64,000 nucleotides of DNA, from assembly GCA_013397695.1 (NCBI GenBank), contig VYZI01000020.1, forward strand, positions 2,290,215 to 2,354,214. Direction: 5' to 3'. The translations under genes were made by a program, and so were the position numbers. This document shows, in pieces, positions 1 to 13,100 of the stretch. The notes under the pieces are model-generated. The model was not told where the DNA came from and searched no databases. It worked only from the letters and a program-made list of their open reading frames with translations. The number at the start of each line of letters is the position of its first letter. Position 1 is the stretch's first letter. This DNA is from Centropus unirufus. Taxonomy: Eukaryota > Chordata > Aves > Cuculiformes > Centropidae.

Positions 1-2589
1 TATTATTCAGAAATACACTGAAAGTCCTACGAGCAGAAAAGCAGTATCAGCATCTTACAAATGAGGAAACTGAGGCACAGAGCATGGTAGAGACCCATAA
101 CACTTAGCATGCTATATACTCATCTAAAAGGTTACTGAATTCTCCAGAGTCCCATGCAAGTGATCCCAGCAGTGAACTAGTCCAGAAGAACGATGCAGTT
201 TAGCTGATTTGTCCATATCCATGTATTAGGATGCAGCTGGTTTCCTAAAGTATTGCTTACATGTGGATATCACATGCCATCTTTACTCTCAAGAAAATAT
301 ACCTTAAGACTTTTTGTGGTGGGTTCTGCCAGTTTTGAATAAACATGAATTCATGCAAATATCTGTAGAGAAAACATTAAAAAAAAAAAAAGGTAAAGTG
401 ATGTTCAATGTATCTTTCCATGTGGAAATTAGCACATTCCTCAGGCTGCTCTTCTTGGACTGGATACTTGTCGGCTTTTTATTTCATGATATACAATATT
501 GTTTTTTCCATGGCTCAACTTAATGATACTTGGTGAAAGCAATTACAGTAACGTATTTACATTTTTAAGGAACCATAAAATTGGGTCAAACACAAATATT
601 TCACCTGCATGCTAATGTACCAAACAGTAGGGAATGCATAAAAGCCTTGACAAGAAATCTGTGCTGCTAATGTGGGATGAACTTTATGGATCCTTGAAAA
701 TAAATAAAGAAATCTCAACAGAGCAAAACACATTAATAATTAAAACAAATACTAGAACATAACTCAGGAGGTGTCACCATGTGCAGCTAATGCGACTCAT
801 GCAATAAGCAACCCTTATTTTATTTGCTTTAAGCGGGCATACCCTCACTTCTGTATATATTAGTTTGTCCTAGCTACTTCTATTCAAGTCAAGGAATAGG
901 AAATATACCTCATTTCTTGAAATAAACCCAGCACGAGTATGAGTCTCCCATCATAGAAGTCAATAATAAAATAACATAATTCCAGATCTGGGAAAGAATA
1001 AATAGACCCCAGAACAAGTAAGCTTATCTTTTTACCATCATAAGGAAAATGGCGAGGATACTCAAGAGGCTATTATTTTGTCCTAGAATATTTGAAAAGC
1101 AGAACTGAAAGACACATAACTTTTTCTCTTTTCTCTTTCCAGACCATCATTTGGATAGGGAAAATTGATCCTTGAGCAAATGCTAACGTTATGTGTGTTT
1201 GAATTCAATAGCTGATTGAAAAACATGATATTTTCAAAATGGTATCATTCCCTACCCTATTTCTTAATTTATTAATTTAGAAAAGAATCTAGGTACAGTA
1301 CTGAATTGTTACTTTGCTTAGGTGTAAGCCTACACTTTTTTAGCAATATCTATGTAGTAATTTCAAACACGTGTTTAAATGCATTTTGTGAGATACAACA
1401 AGCCCCTAGTCTAATTTTTTTTTTCTTTTGAGGTGTTTTTCTTAAAGGGAGATCAAGCTTCCACAAAGCAAGAGAGTAATTGAATGAAAAAACACTTTGC
1501 TAACCTAAAGAGGCTGCGTCGGTATTCTAATTATTGTCGACAAGCATAATTAACTTACTCTCACACTCTGGACATGTGCTTATGCAAATTGCAAGAGGAG
1601 GGGAAAGGAATTCTTTCTCTGAAATGAACTCATCAGTGCAGGAAGGCACTCAGTGGCAGATTAGTCTGGGAAAATTAGAAGTCAGACTTGGCTATATTCT
1701 TTAATGGAAATATAATCAGCAATACATCTTTATGAAATGTGCACTGCCATCACATAATACCCACTTGGAGGTGAGGTAAGGGCTGGAGGAAGTAGTCCAA
1801 AATCATTAGCATCCCCCAGGATGAATATAATAGGATGATAAATGCTCATTGGGAAAAGATTCATTTCAGTTTTCAAATGGTTTTGAAAGTAAAACAGAAA
1901 GTCATTTTAGATCAATTTAGTCAGCTTCATATGGTAATTCAGTAATGACAGAATCCATGTCCATGCATCCACCATGTATTTGCAATGCCTGAGTTAGGTG
2001 ATAGCATTATTTCTGTCAGTGCAATTTCACTAAGGAAAAGTGGAAGGACAGGAGTCACTCTGGTATACATCTTTATCTATGTAGCAAAACTCAGGGTGAT
2101 GTTCTTCGGTAGCACAGTCGCAACTGTTTGAGGATAAAACTGGAACGGGATAAAAAGGCTCAGTCCCTGGCTGGATATTTACATCAATAGAGTTGCCCTG
2201 ACACTTCCCTTTTTTATTTCTGCCAGGAGCTATAGGGGAAGGAGTGACGCAGAAAAAAAGTGCTTGTCTTGGAAAGTGACAGAGCTTTCAGCTGGACTTA
2301 AAAGGGAAGGAAGATAATATCAGGCTTGCCTAAGACAAGCTGAGGGATGACATGACAAGGTCAGGCAGACAGGGTGCTGACAAGGGCACTCAGCTGGTGT
2401 CTTTGAGACACGCTGGGTATAACGGAGCACAGTTAAAGTCTTATGGAGATGAGCCAGGGGCTACTCAGGTAATAGGAGCCAAGACAGAAACACCAGGGCA
2501 ATACTTCAACAGAGTAAACTCTTCGGAAGGAAAAGGCTCTGAAAGAGAAGTGGTGGGGTAGTCCTGTATGTTAGGGTGCGTAGTCATTG
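1..2589. other. AT-rich unique sequence, no gene seen
   Basis: No exon-like segment, RNA gene or recognisable transposon is visible here. There is a 13-base poly-A run at 379-391 and a T-rich run near 1420. The 3' part (about 2340-2589) is slightly richer in G and could be an unrecognised 5' part of the LTR that follows, but I could not match it to that family. Confidence 0.5.
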
Positions 2590-2775
2590 CTTGGAAAGAC
2601 AAAACACCATAACTCAGAATATTCCACTCTTCCATCTTCTTATCCCAGCTTCTTATTGCTGAACATGCTGTCATATGGTTTGGAATATCCCTTTTGTCAG
2701 ATGGGGGCAGCTGTAATAGCTGCGTCCCCTCCCAGCTTCTTGCGCACCATCAACTTACTCTCTGGAATGCTTTAA
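2590..2775 (+). mobile_element. Avian endogenous retrovirus LTR fragment
   Basis: This is a piece of an old avian endogenous-retrovirus LTR; I believe the family is ERVL-like, but the class is uncertain. The recognisable order of blocks is a 'ggaaagacaaaacaccat' block near 2592, a 'ctgaacatgctgtcatatgg' block near 2660-2680, a 'ggaatatccctttt' block, and then 'gtcccctcccagcttcttg' near 2725-2742. The same last block occurs in the LTR copy at 51.8 kb, in the same orientation. The copy stops shortly after the 'gcaccatcaacttact' block, so the 3' third of the LTR is missing and the 5' edge is unclear. No retroviral gene is adjacent, so it is a solo or truncated LTR. It is many substitutions away from the consensus I remember, so it is an old, probably inert, insertion. 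Confidence 0.75.
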
Positions 2776-4737
2776 CATCTGTTTAGGCATGGTATGAATT
2801 AAAACCCCTAAAGAAGCAGTAATGAAATGCTTTTGCATTCAGAGTGGATGTTAAGAATTGACTTCTAGTGTCTATGATTACAGGATTGGAGAGAAATGTC
2901 AATAGCATGGGCTGACAACAGGTTGAGTGAATATAGCAGCTTTTTATATGGATATTAAAGGATATACGCATCTGGATATTTGGTGTATTAAAGACAATCC
3001 TTTTTAACATCGTGTGTGTGAGTTGCTCAAGTAGCCAAATATTTTGCAGACTATCAGGGATTTGACAGCACTGCACAGTCTGGAAAAGATCAATGTACTG
3101 CCAGCGGTGTGGTAGGCATACCCCAAAACGAGGGCGTCTGACACATGGAAAGAAAGATACATGGTAAAACTCCTTTGCAGGACAGGCAAGCCATGCTGGG
3201 AGTGAAAACCACAGAGTCAAATCCTACCTGAAAGGCAGACCTGGGTTAGTTCTGGGATCTGAGAGCTGCATCCAAGTTGCAGATCCATGAATAATCTGAG
3301 TGGTAGATCCAGGAATGCAGAGAATTTCTTTTGTTTTCTTTGTGATTGCACCTTTCTCCACTGACATTGTGGCAGTGTTTTATTGCTTTTTCACTTTCAT
3401 ACTCAATTCTCGAATTTTCTGAGTCTTGAGGGAAACCATGTGTAGAACAATATATATTATTTCTTCATGAGAAAGGAATCTTCTTTGTTAGCTATGTCTG
3501 TTCTACAGGTTTTTCAGTGAAAATATGCTCATAAGGTTCTGGATACTGGGTTGGCATATGTTTTGAAGGATTTGCTTAGGCCTTAGGACCCGTCACCATT
3601 ATACGACAGCTTTTAGTAATGCTGCACCAGTTTCCAGAAGGATAGCTGGACTAAATACTTGTCCATTACATGTCAGAGGTAGCTAACAGACTACCACTAC
3701 TAAATTACTCAAGGCAGGTCCCTACAGTGGCTATTCTTTCTGTTCTGTGATGCAGTGAACATGTTATCCCTGACTGAGAATAATGTCAGACCTGTGGGAG
3801 AACCAGACTCTATTGCCTACGGGTAACCTGCCTTTAATTAAAGGAGCAGGGGAAGGATTCAGCTCTCCCCTTAGAAATTCTCTACTACCATTTCCCATTA
3901 AGGTTATGAGTCATATCTTAGAGACAGAATCTTTGTGGAAGGCTTTAATTCATTCAGGTACTAGTTGTGTGTAGAATGGAATATAAATCATCCCTTTTTT
4001 AGAATGGTAGATGAGTTGAAGTGTAGTATTAAGATCCCCTTTGTGTCTGGAAACGACCAGACTAACCTCTCCCTGCCCACCTTTCCCCATATTGAGATAT
4101 CCAGAATTTAATTCAGATCTTAGGGTTTTTTGGTGTATGTGATGATACCATTTAATTAGTCACCCCAGGAGCATAAAAACAGTGTGAGGTGTACTCATTT
4201 GACAAGAGAATATAGGAATTGTGGCATAACGAGCAAGCACAGGAGTGCCTGATGTGATTAATTGCTTTTGTAAATGATTTAGGGTATAGAAGTTTCAGAA
4301 ATGCATTTTTGCTGCTGTGCTTTTGAGTTATAAAAACTCTTTCAAATTCTTCTGCGTTAAAGGAAATAAATTTTGAAGAAGAAATAGATTAATATATCCA
4401 TAACTTTAAGAGCACTTGACAATTCTATGCTGAGTTTTCTCATAATGGCATTTTCCAGCTGTATCTTTGAGAAGCTGGAGGTGAGAGCTGGGAGAATGGT
4501 TCCTAGAGTCAGTTTAGAGAAAATTAAGAGAATGAGATCTCGAGTTAAAACTCTTTAGACAGGTTATATGTTAGATGGGAAGATAGGAGATAGTTTCTTC
4601 CAACCAGTGCCATTCTGGTCTGCACCTCTCTGGCTTCATGGGCTGGAGAGGAAAGCATATATGGGAGTCTACACAGCATCTATAGAAGTCTACACAGACA
4701 TAGAGTGCATCTTACCATTTGCAGTGCCAATTAATTT
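2776..4737. other. Unique sequence, no gene seen
   Basis: There is no convincing exon or repeat. The longest open frame, on the minus strand at 2783-3220 (145 codons), begins against the end of the LTR fragment, has no recognisable motif, and is within what chance gives in this composition. Confidence 0.5.
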
Positions 4738-4793
4738 TCTGTCTGTTCTGGTTTCTGTCTGTTTCTGTCTGTCTGTTTTCTGTCTGTTCTGGT
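4738..4793. repeat. Imperfect TCTG microsatellite
   Basis: A run built from tctg/ttctg units, such as gtctgttctg and gtttctgtct, covers about 56 bases. The units are interrupted, so it is an old or short tetranucleotide repeat. No gene overlaps it. Confidence 0.8.
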
Positions 4794-6880
4794 TTAATGG
4801 TGACTTCTAAACCAGAAGATAAAGTATTTACCTATCAGGCAGTTCATTCAGTGGAATAACATTGAGGGCAGAGTAGTTCCTCTGGATTGCAGAAATCTGT
4901 CAACAGAAGTGCTTTTGTGATCTTAAAGGAGTGGATTTAGCAAGATACCCGGGATTTCTGTCTGATTGTCCTACAGAGCTTATGCTGAATCTGAATTTCT
5001 CAAAGTTCAGACATCCAGAACTTTGAATTAGAAACTTTTCATTTCATCTCCACAGGTGTTTCTTAATTGCTGAGCAGTATTTGAGCTTTAAAAGGTTGAG
5101 GGACTTAAGGATATATTTATTTTTAAATTTTGTTATTGATGCTATTAAACCTCTAAGCAAATGTTCAAAGACCACTGTCTTCAGATGCATTGCTGAATTA
5201 TCACTCAAGGTATGGAAGATCTCGGCTGAATTACATATGCACATTGCTATCTGTTTTTTAATATTGAAGATTAATTAAATATTGCTTGCCTTTGTGTTTT
5301 AGCTAAGCTCTCTATTTTATATAATAGACTGAAGTGCCATTCTTAAAATGAGAAGCTAGAGGAGAGAGAAAAACATTTGGACTTAAATTCTTAGTAAAAC
5401 TGGGAATAAAGAAAAAAAAAAGTGGACTTAAGATGATGAGTATTTTGTGTTAAAGATCAAAACTTTGAAGTAAGAATACAGTTGAGAATGAAAATGTGGG
5501 GAGCTGGAACTCCATTCACCCACTGCAGAGTACGTTCAGCAAGTTAAAGATGATAGTGCTTTAAACAGTCAGGATTGGGCTATGAATCAACTAAATCTTC
5601 ATGTTTCTGATCTAATGGACTTTGGCAGTAAGCCAACTGCTCCACAAAAAACTTGGTCTTCCTGCAAGGCCTGAATTTGTCCTCCTTTTGCAGCTGGATG
5701 CTCCTTGCCAGGCAATGCTGATGTGGTGTGAGTGAGGAGCCAGTGTGATGATACAGAAAAAATGAGTCCATCAGGCTGTTTAGTTTTGGGGGTAATTTTT
5801 TCAAAGAACAGTCAGTTTAAAATGTGCTCAGGTTCCCATAATGTGGCCTAAAAGTTTGAAGCCATGTAATCAAAATATTATCTTAATTACACTAATTACA
5901 GACCCTTACACTGAGGGAAATCTCTGGATATTTCTAATGTGAGCAGCTAATTAAAGTCTAGGAGAATAATGACAACATAATTGCTATGTTTGTGTGGAGA
6001 TGTCATTTTAGCAACAAACTTGTATGTAACCTGCTTTAGGATGGTAAAAGTAGAAATATTCCTAAGATAAAACTGTATCTTTTTTATTACCCGCTGGCAA
6101 GTGAAATATCTTTAACTTATGGTTCTTTATTGAGAGCTATGCTTGATATATTGTCCTTCTAAATTGGTATGGTTGCTTGGTTTGTAAAACAGTAAATATA
6201 TTTGCCTGTTTAATATTGCAGCTAGGTGAATACTGTTCGATTGTGAATTGCAACACTACTTTACACTTCTGGTTTGTGGAGGGCACATTAGAGTTGTGGG
6301 GATACAGTACTGACAAAACTTGGAGGGAATCTCTGCTAAAAGGTGCTGCTTTGTATTGAAGCAAAAGTTTACCCTGAGCTCCTGGCAGCTCAATAATCTT
6401 TGGCCTAAAGCCAACAACAACAAAAAAAGTAAAGATGTGCACGTGGGGGTGTGTGTGTTGAAGAATTAGTGAGTTTAAAAGTCAGTGCTGTGAAATAATC
6501 TATTTTATGGAAAGCTTAATAAAACACAGCCAAAGGCCTCTCTTATTGCAGACTGAGAATACAGCCTATCCAGCTCTGCTTTCTTCTTGTCTCTAGAGGA
6601 GATTCTGCTAGTTTCCACACTTGGGTTATTTAACCTCATCACTTTGATCATTGGAAGCTGATGCTTAGCATTATACTGTCTTATCTGTGCAGTTCTCAGA
6701 GATTAGTGCAAACCTTCAGCATACATTCAGTAGCATTTGGGTGCTGTAAGCATAGATGACAATCAGCTACTAAAATGAGGTATAAACTCCAGACTGTTGA
6801 GATTTTTTAAGAATGACTGGGTTTCCTTTTCAAGGGATATAGCCCTGAAAATTACAGATAAACATACCAGATAAATATAG
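4794..6880. other. Unique sequence with a cluster of ATTA cores
   Basis: No gene or transposon was recognised. Between about 5865 and 5990 the sequence is dense in homeodomain-type TAAT/ATTA cores (tgtaatc, cttaattac, ctaattac, gctaattaa, aataatg, cataattg). This is the kind of text found in non-coding enhancers, but AT-rich DNA gives such cores by chance as well. Confidence 0.35.
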
Positions 6881-6974
6881 GTTTGGGTTTTTTTTGTAGT
6901 TTTGTTTTGTTTTTCTTTTTGTTTTTGTTTGCTTTTGTGCTTTGGTTTTTTGTTTTGTTTTTGTTTTGGGGAGG
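6881..6974. repeat. T/G low-complexity tract
   Basis: About 94 bases are almost only T and G, made of (T)n separated by single or paired G (ttttg, tttttg, ttgg) and ending in ttttgggg. Similar tracts recur at 29681-29735, 33930-33965, 34434-34462, 43368-43391 and, in the opposite strand sense, 30135-30192. No coding sequence is involved. Confidence 0.85.
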
Positions 6975-9559
6975 TTAGGGGATGTACCAATGGATCAAGG
7001 AACTAAGCAGGTTTTGATGAATTTTTAAATAATATTTCAAGGAGGTCCGTGTTATATTTCTTACACTTAAGCCTGTGTTTACTGTGTACAGTTGCAGTTG
7101 ATCTACAAGGAGACCTCCTTTGCAGAGAGGGTCCGAGTGAAATGTCTGAGCTCTTAGATCTTTGATAATATCTGCTGTGAGATCCAGTGGAGTTGTACGT
7201 GGGTTTGTTTTATAAACATGTGTGTTTTATAAACAAGAGACCACCATTTGTTATTGTGAGATGCTGTCTTCCACTCATGTTTTTTGAACCAGCCTTAACA
7301 GATACCAGAAGTTTTGGAATAAATATTCACTGTGAAATCTAGCTGGTCATACAAATGTGGAGGCCAGCAATAATAGTTGATGACTCCAATCAATGTCTGT
7401 TTGGTGACTTGGGGAATCCATCATGCTGGGCTCTGTTACAGGTAGAAAAGGGGAGGGTTATCATAAGGAGCTCTGTCCACACGCTGTTCCCTAAACTTTA
7501 GTCCCAGTTAGTGCAGCTAATTCAGAAGAACTCTGCCCAACACTACATGTTCCATGAATACTATTATTTTCTTCCCCTGCTTTTTGAGTGGCTTCCATTG
7601 TATTTCTGGGCTTGCAGTTGAACCAAACCTACTCACACTATCATTCTTGATTGCAGCCTTCCTTTTGAAAGGCTGAGAGCCTATTTTCAGGTTCAATTTC
7701 ATGTCTCATCGCTTATTGAGTGACAAATATTCCACATGGAGAACAATTCAAAGCTCAGTCTTCAACTTCAACTTAATCTTTAACATCATCTTCCACTTTT
7801 GTCATTTGCCCCTTGTGTGATGTCTCCCCTTTCTTGCTACAACACCATTTATTACTCAGAGTTGTCTTAAGGGAAAACTGTAGCGATTTTTCTTTCATTT
7901 CGTAGACTGCCTAGTATTAAAAACACAAGCTGTGTCCTGGATGCTTTCAGGCTTAATTAGATTTCAAACATGAGATTTTTTAGAATAGCAGCTGGAGGAA
8001 ATAATAGAAGCTGCAGAGGTAAAGGAACAAATGTTTCTGATAAGATACTTAAAAGCAGGATAAGAGAGCCTATGAATGTAAATGCAAACAAAGCCCTGTA
8101 GCCTTCTTTTACAATGTCTGCATCAAGTCTCTTTTTCTTTGAGATTTCATCTTTCAACTGTTCTCAGTCTCTCTATTCATGTACAAATCAATAAAAAATG
8201 CTCTTGTCAAATGTAGAGCTTACTTCTCTAAATAGTGGAGTTTTTATTTTAGGACCTCGTGGTTCTTAGTATTCATAGAAACAGTTTACTCTCCTTCAGT
8301 ATCTTTCTAAACGAGAAAGCAGAAGTGTAAAAAAAATGAATGGATAGGACTTTAGATGGGAAGGACCTTGTATTGAATTGGACAATGGGCTTAAATCCAG
8401 TCTTTCATTGCATGATGTGTGTTGTCTTGGTAGTGTTATGGTTCCATTAAAATTACATCCTTGGTTGTAACAGACATTCAGTTGTTACTTATATCCTCAG
8501 CATTTCATACCAGGAATGCTATAGAACAGATTGGAAATACTGGCCTCCTCCTCTTAGTGAAATTCAAGTTTTTCCATGAGAGATGAATGTCTGGAATGTG
8601 AATAGTGAAGTCATCAAATGACAGTTTTAATGCAATGCTATAATTTTATTTGCCACATATGTACATTCTTCTGCTATAACTCAGTGTGTCCTTGTGGTAG
8701 CAGATGGTACGCCTGTGTCATGCTCTGACAATGGGTGCTCTTGGGTAACAGGTCATCAGGAAGCAGTTTGCCAAAACCACTCATACAACCACAGCCTAAT
8801 TATTGTTCATATCTGAAGGCCTGCAGAAGAGAATTATGATCTCAGTTACCTTCTTTGAAGGCTGGATCCAGAACATTGATCCATGTGCATGAGTTCTGTA
8901 GGACAAATGGGAAACCTTTTCAAAGAGCCATGTATGAAATTGTAGTGGCCAGATGGGCCTCCATCTGGGGTCTATGGGTTACGTGCTGTGGAAAGCTTCA
9001 AATAAAGTGAAACAGATAGTGATGCCTTTAGTTGTCATTGTTGATAACCTGAAACCTGAGCTTAGACTCCAATAAATAAACATTTAAATAGTGAACGCTG
9101 AGTAAAGAAGACATCACTATATCTAGTCCACTTACAACAACCCTTTCTCTCTTAATCACATTTTAGTGAGAGGCTCAGCACTACTAGCAATATGCTTTAA
9201 TACCATGTCTTTCTGGAAAGTTTTTTTTTATTACTCTAATTTTGCATTTATGACAACTGAAGTTATTCATCCAATCTAATTTGATCTCTTTTTAAGACAT
9301 TGGAGATTTATTATTTGTTTGTCCTTATACTTGTCTAATTTAAAAGTTACGGACAACTGAATATTTCTTTGTTTATGGTCTCTAATAGCTGATTGATGTT
9401 TATTCTCACATTCTGTAAAATTTTAATAAAGGAATTTAGGATAATATTTGTTACTGTGTGGGATGAATCCTGTTTATTGTGTGGGATGTTTTGCCAAGAG
9501 CATTACAATCAAAGTCAACAGGCCTGAAAAATACATGGGGAAATTATGAACAATCAACA
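6975..9559. other. Unique sequence with two short direct repeats
   Basis: No gene is visible. The 13-base word tgttttataaaca occurs at 7206-7218 and again at 7223-7235. The 11-base word tgtgtgggatg occurs at 9455-9465 and 9478-9488, just upstream of the CR1 fragment. Both look like small local duplications. Confidence 0.5.
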
Positions 9560-10160
9560 AGGAGGTGTTGAGAACAAAGGATGTCAAACAAATCTATTTG
9601 CCTTATCAAATTCTCCCCAGGGTGACAGGACTTGTGGTTAGAGAAGAGATGAGAGGTGTCACATACCCTGACTTTGTAAGGCTTTTTACACTGTCCTGTA
9701 TCACATTCTCATAAGCAGGCTAGGACAACATAATGTGGAAGAAATTAATAAGCGGGGTGCAAGGTTGTTTTGAAAATTGAATTTAGAGCAGTGTCAGTGA
9801 TCAATTGTCAAAATGAAAGAAAGAACTGACTGGGATTCTGCAGGGATCTGTCTAGGCTCACCATTTTTATTAATGACCTGGATGATTGAATAGCATATGT
9901 GGTTATTAGATTTGAAGCTGGGATGGACTGCAAGAATGCCGGAAGACAAGGTTAGAATTGCAAATGATCTCTACAAAATGGAGAAACTGGCTATAACAAA
10001 TAAGATGCTGTTCAGGAGGGAAAAATTTCTTTGCAGAAGAAGGAATGATCAACTGCACAGCATGATCAGGGGGTGTCACAAGCCAAAAGGCAATGAATAA
10101 TATTATGTTGATGAGGGAAAGGCAAACATCTCCACTGGTGTATACTGAGGGCTGCATGTT
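9560..10160 (+). mobile_element. Old CR1 LINE fragment (reverse transcriptase part)
   Basis: This is a degraded, 3'-truncated copy of the second ORF of a CR1 non-LTR retrotransposon. The clearest block is at 9866-9886, which translates as FINDLDD, the conserved CR1 reverse-transcriptase stretch, directly followed by a tga stop. Upstream, 'gactttgtaaggcttttt' near 9669-9687 corresponds to the CR1 'DFSKAFDT' region. Downstream, at 9948-10060, the order 'aatgatct..aaaatggagaaa..' then 'gatcaactgcacag' corresponds to the 'NDL.KLEKW' and 'NQLHKY' stretches. The frame shifts several times and contains stops, so it is inactive. The wording looks closer to the old CR1 type shared with turtles and crocodilians than to young avian CR1. 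Both ends are diffuse; I saw no CR1 3' tail. Confidence 0.85.
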
Positions 10161-13100
10161 TTCTATTCAGCATTAGTAGGGTCCTGAAGTGCAGCAAGAT
10201 TTCGGGTAGGCAATAGGAAAAAAAAAACCTGCCATGTAGATGTTCTGCAGTAAAACATATTGTATGTACAAGTTCTGGTAGTCAGTAAGACCTTTGATAA
10301 GTAGGAAGCAGAAGGAGCCTGGGTTTTAGCAATGCTGCCAACAGGTGGGAAGATGGACTTAATGAGGAACCTGTCAGAAGTATCTTGCTTGAAGTTTTCC
10401 GCCCTCCTCTCCTGCCCATTTCTTGCATCTCTAAGGAAAGGCCACAAAAATCAATGGTCTGGATCAGGAGTAAGGCCTCATCACGCCTTCCATTAATCAC
10501 AAGCTGGAAGGAATTTTGCCACAATTACCCAACTTATGTTCTACCATATCCTGCTGGTCATGGTGCTTCTTGAGAGCAGAGTTCTAAAGAGTAGAGTAAA
10601 AAGATCATCCAAAGTTATGGAGGAAATACCATATGCAAACTGTTCATATGTTTCACGATAATTTTATGACAAAAAATGACCCCCTAAAATGAATTTGACA
10701 ATGTCTTAAATACCTGTTAATGTAGTGAAAATACAATTGGAGATTCGAGCATCAAAAGACTAACCAATGACAAATTAGGAATGAGTTCTGTAGTAGGTAG
10801 GTATTTGATTGAATAGAGGTTTTGTCTCCCTAATTATAGATATTAATCTTACTGGAACATTTAGTATCTTTAAAAAATATGTCGGGCCAATAAGAGACTT
10901 TGAGATTTCTTTGGTCATTGGAAGTCTGCTCTGCTTTACAGTAAATTTTGTGTTGCACTAGTAGAACAAGGTTAACCACATATGTTTTCCATAAAAATGT
11001 AATTGCTATTATCCTAAAACAAGCTAACAAACAAAAAAACAACCTAGAAAAACACACACACAAAACTGAAAGTTTATGCTCTTTGATTTCAACTGCTTCC
11101 TTTCAAATTGCCTTTGGCTGTAGAGCGATGTAAACTAGTATCGTGGTGGTGAGAGACAATATATTCAACAATGACTCTGCCTCAAATGATAAGACAAAAG
11201 GAACATCCTCTTCTTTCCCAGACTCTGAGTGTCTCCTGTTCTTAAGGGTGAACCACCACATTGGTTTAGCTGTGATCACCCTTCAATTGACAACTTAAGT
11301 AGACTGGTTTTTAACTCTCTCATGGAGCATAAATAACTCTCTATGCCTGCAGGCATTGCAGAATAGAGAGTATTTTTGTGAGCTCATAACCAGGAAAAGC
11401 AGAAAGAAAAGTAAGCCATGCACTTGGCAAGAGAAAGGTGGCAGAGTCATACGAAGTTCAGTAAAGGTGAGTAATGAGCAGAGCATCTTTAGTCCCATAG
11501 TTGTGTTTTAAAAGTTGTAAGAAGGGAGAAAAGAGTGGTGGCATCTTTGTTGTTTTTATCACTTTAGGATTTCAGTGTTACTGTGTTTGTTTAAGATATA
11601 AATAAGAGAATTTTTCAGTATGCCTTTAAGACAGCTCTGAGAAGAGTCTCAAAAAAGCATGAAGAAAGTGAACTTGGATGGATGTATTTACGTGCCAGGA
11701 AAGTTGAGGATATTAATTCATGAAAATCTATAATTATTTAAATATTAGTGAAAGCTGTTTAATATAACATAATAAGGTTTAGCAAAACATGAAACCCTTT
11801 AAAAAAGCACGGGCAATTGCTCACTTTCTTGTAAGCCTCAAGCATAGGTTTTGAATAGTTTTTTAATTCTCTAAGTTTTGCAGCATAGGAATGCTGCACT
11901 AGATACATTGTGACTGATACCACAATTAACAAACTGCAAATACCATAGAAATGCAAAGTATTTTTTATTTTTATAACTTATGGTCTCCTGGCCCTTTGGT
12001 GGTGTGTATAAGCAGAACGTCATAATCTTTTCTGGACAGCAGTAGGCAAAACCCTGTTGTGAATGTGCTCGCTGTTAGGCATTGCCAACCTCCTAAGTGT
12101 TCCAAGGAATTCAGCCTCTTCCGCTCATGTTCAACACAGGTCATTTGGCTTCCCTCTGGGAGAGGTGGATGGGGGCACTGACAAGCTTTGCCACAGCATT
12201 GAGAATATCATTAGTGCCAGAGCAGTAATAGGGATCTGGAGACAGGTAAATCTTCACCATGAATAAAACTGTGTTGGCTTTTGGTCATTCAGTAAAATTA
12301 GCAGAAGAGAGATTTTCCTGCAGTTTCTGATGGCTGGAATACTATTTCAAATATACATAAATATCAGCTTAAAGAATCAAAAGTGTTATCTCCAAAGAGC
12401 ATGTCTTTGTCTTTAATCTCTTATTATATTTTTATAATAAATGATGATTACCTGGAAAACAAAAGGTTTTATTTTCAAAGCCGTCTCATGGGTCTGTCTT
12501 TGTCTGGCATATAATGAAGTTAATTTTATATATTATAAATGAATACTAGTTATTCCCCTGAATAACTGTGACCCAGAAGTGTGGAAGACTCTCATGTCTT
12601 AATTGCTTGACCTTGAAATTAACACAAGCAGATGGATCTGAACAGATAGGGAGCCTGACATGAGATAGAAGAAGAGGCCATAATGCAGACAGTAGAACAG
12701 AGTATGTGACAAACTATTTTCTTGATTGGAATAATTTATTTCTCATTCCAGTCCATTTCACTTTTTTTTACTATCTTATGGTTGGTTGATATGAAGGGTA
12801 GTGGGTCAGTTGTTTAACACCTCAGTAATCTCAGCTGATAAGGCTTTCAGATAAATTACTGTTTAGTGTTTGGTACATAGAAAAAGATGTCATTCAATTG
12901 TAAACTAAAATATAAACTTTATGACTGACTTTCTGCATAGTTACAAATTAACTATTAAAATATCTATACCCCTGAGTACCTGGGGATGAGAATAATATTT
13001 ACTTTTAATTTTGGAGTTCAGGGAAGTTCTAAGCTGGGCCTGTAAAAGAATAACTTCTGTACAGGTTGCATTACCTTCAGTCACCCTAGACCAAAGCAAT

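Noticed and set aside
2783..3220. 145-codon minus-strand open frame as a gene
   Set aside because: Its length is within chance for this composition, no motif was recognised, and no plausible splice sites were seen.
9897..10100. 67-codon open frame as a small gene
   Set aside because: It lies inside the CR1 fragment and is a remnant of the CR1 reverse-transcriptase reading.
12063..12266. Frame ending near a gacag|gtaaat donor as an exon
   Set aside because: The upstream acceptor lacks a pyrimidine tract, and the peptide has no recognisable character.
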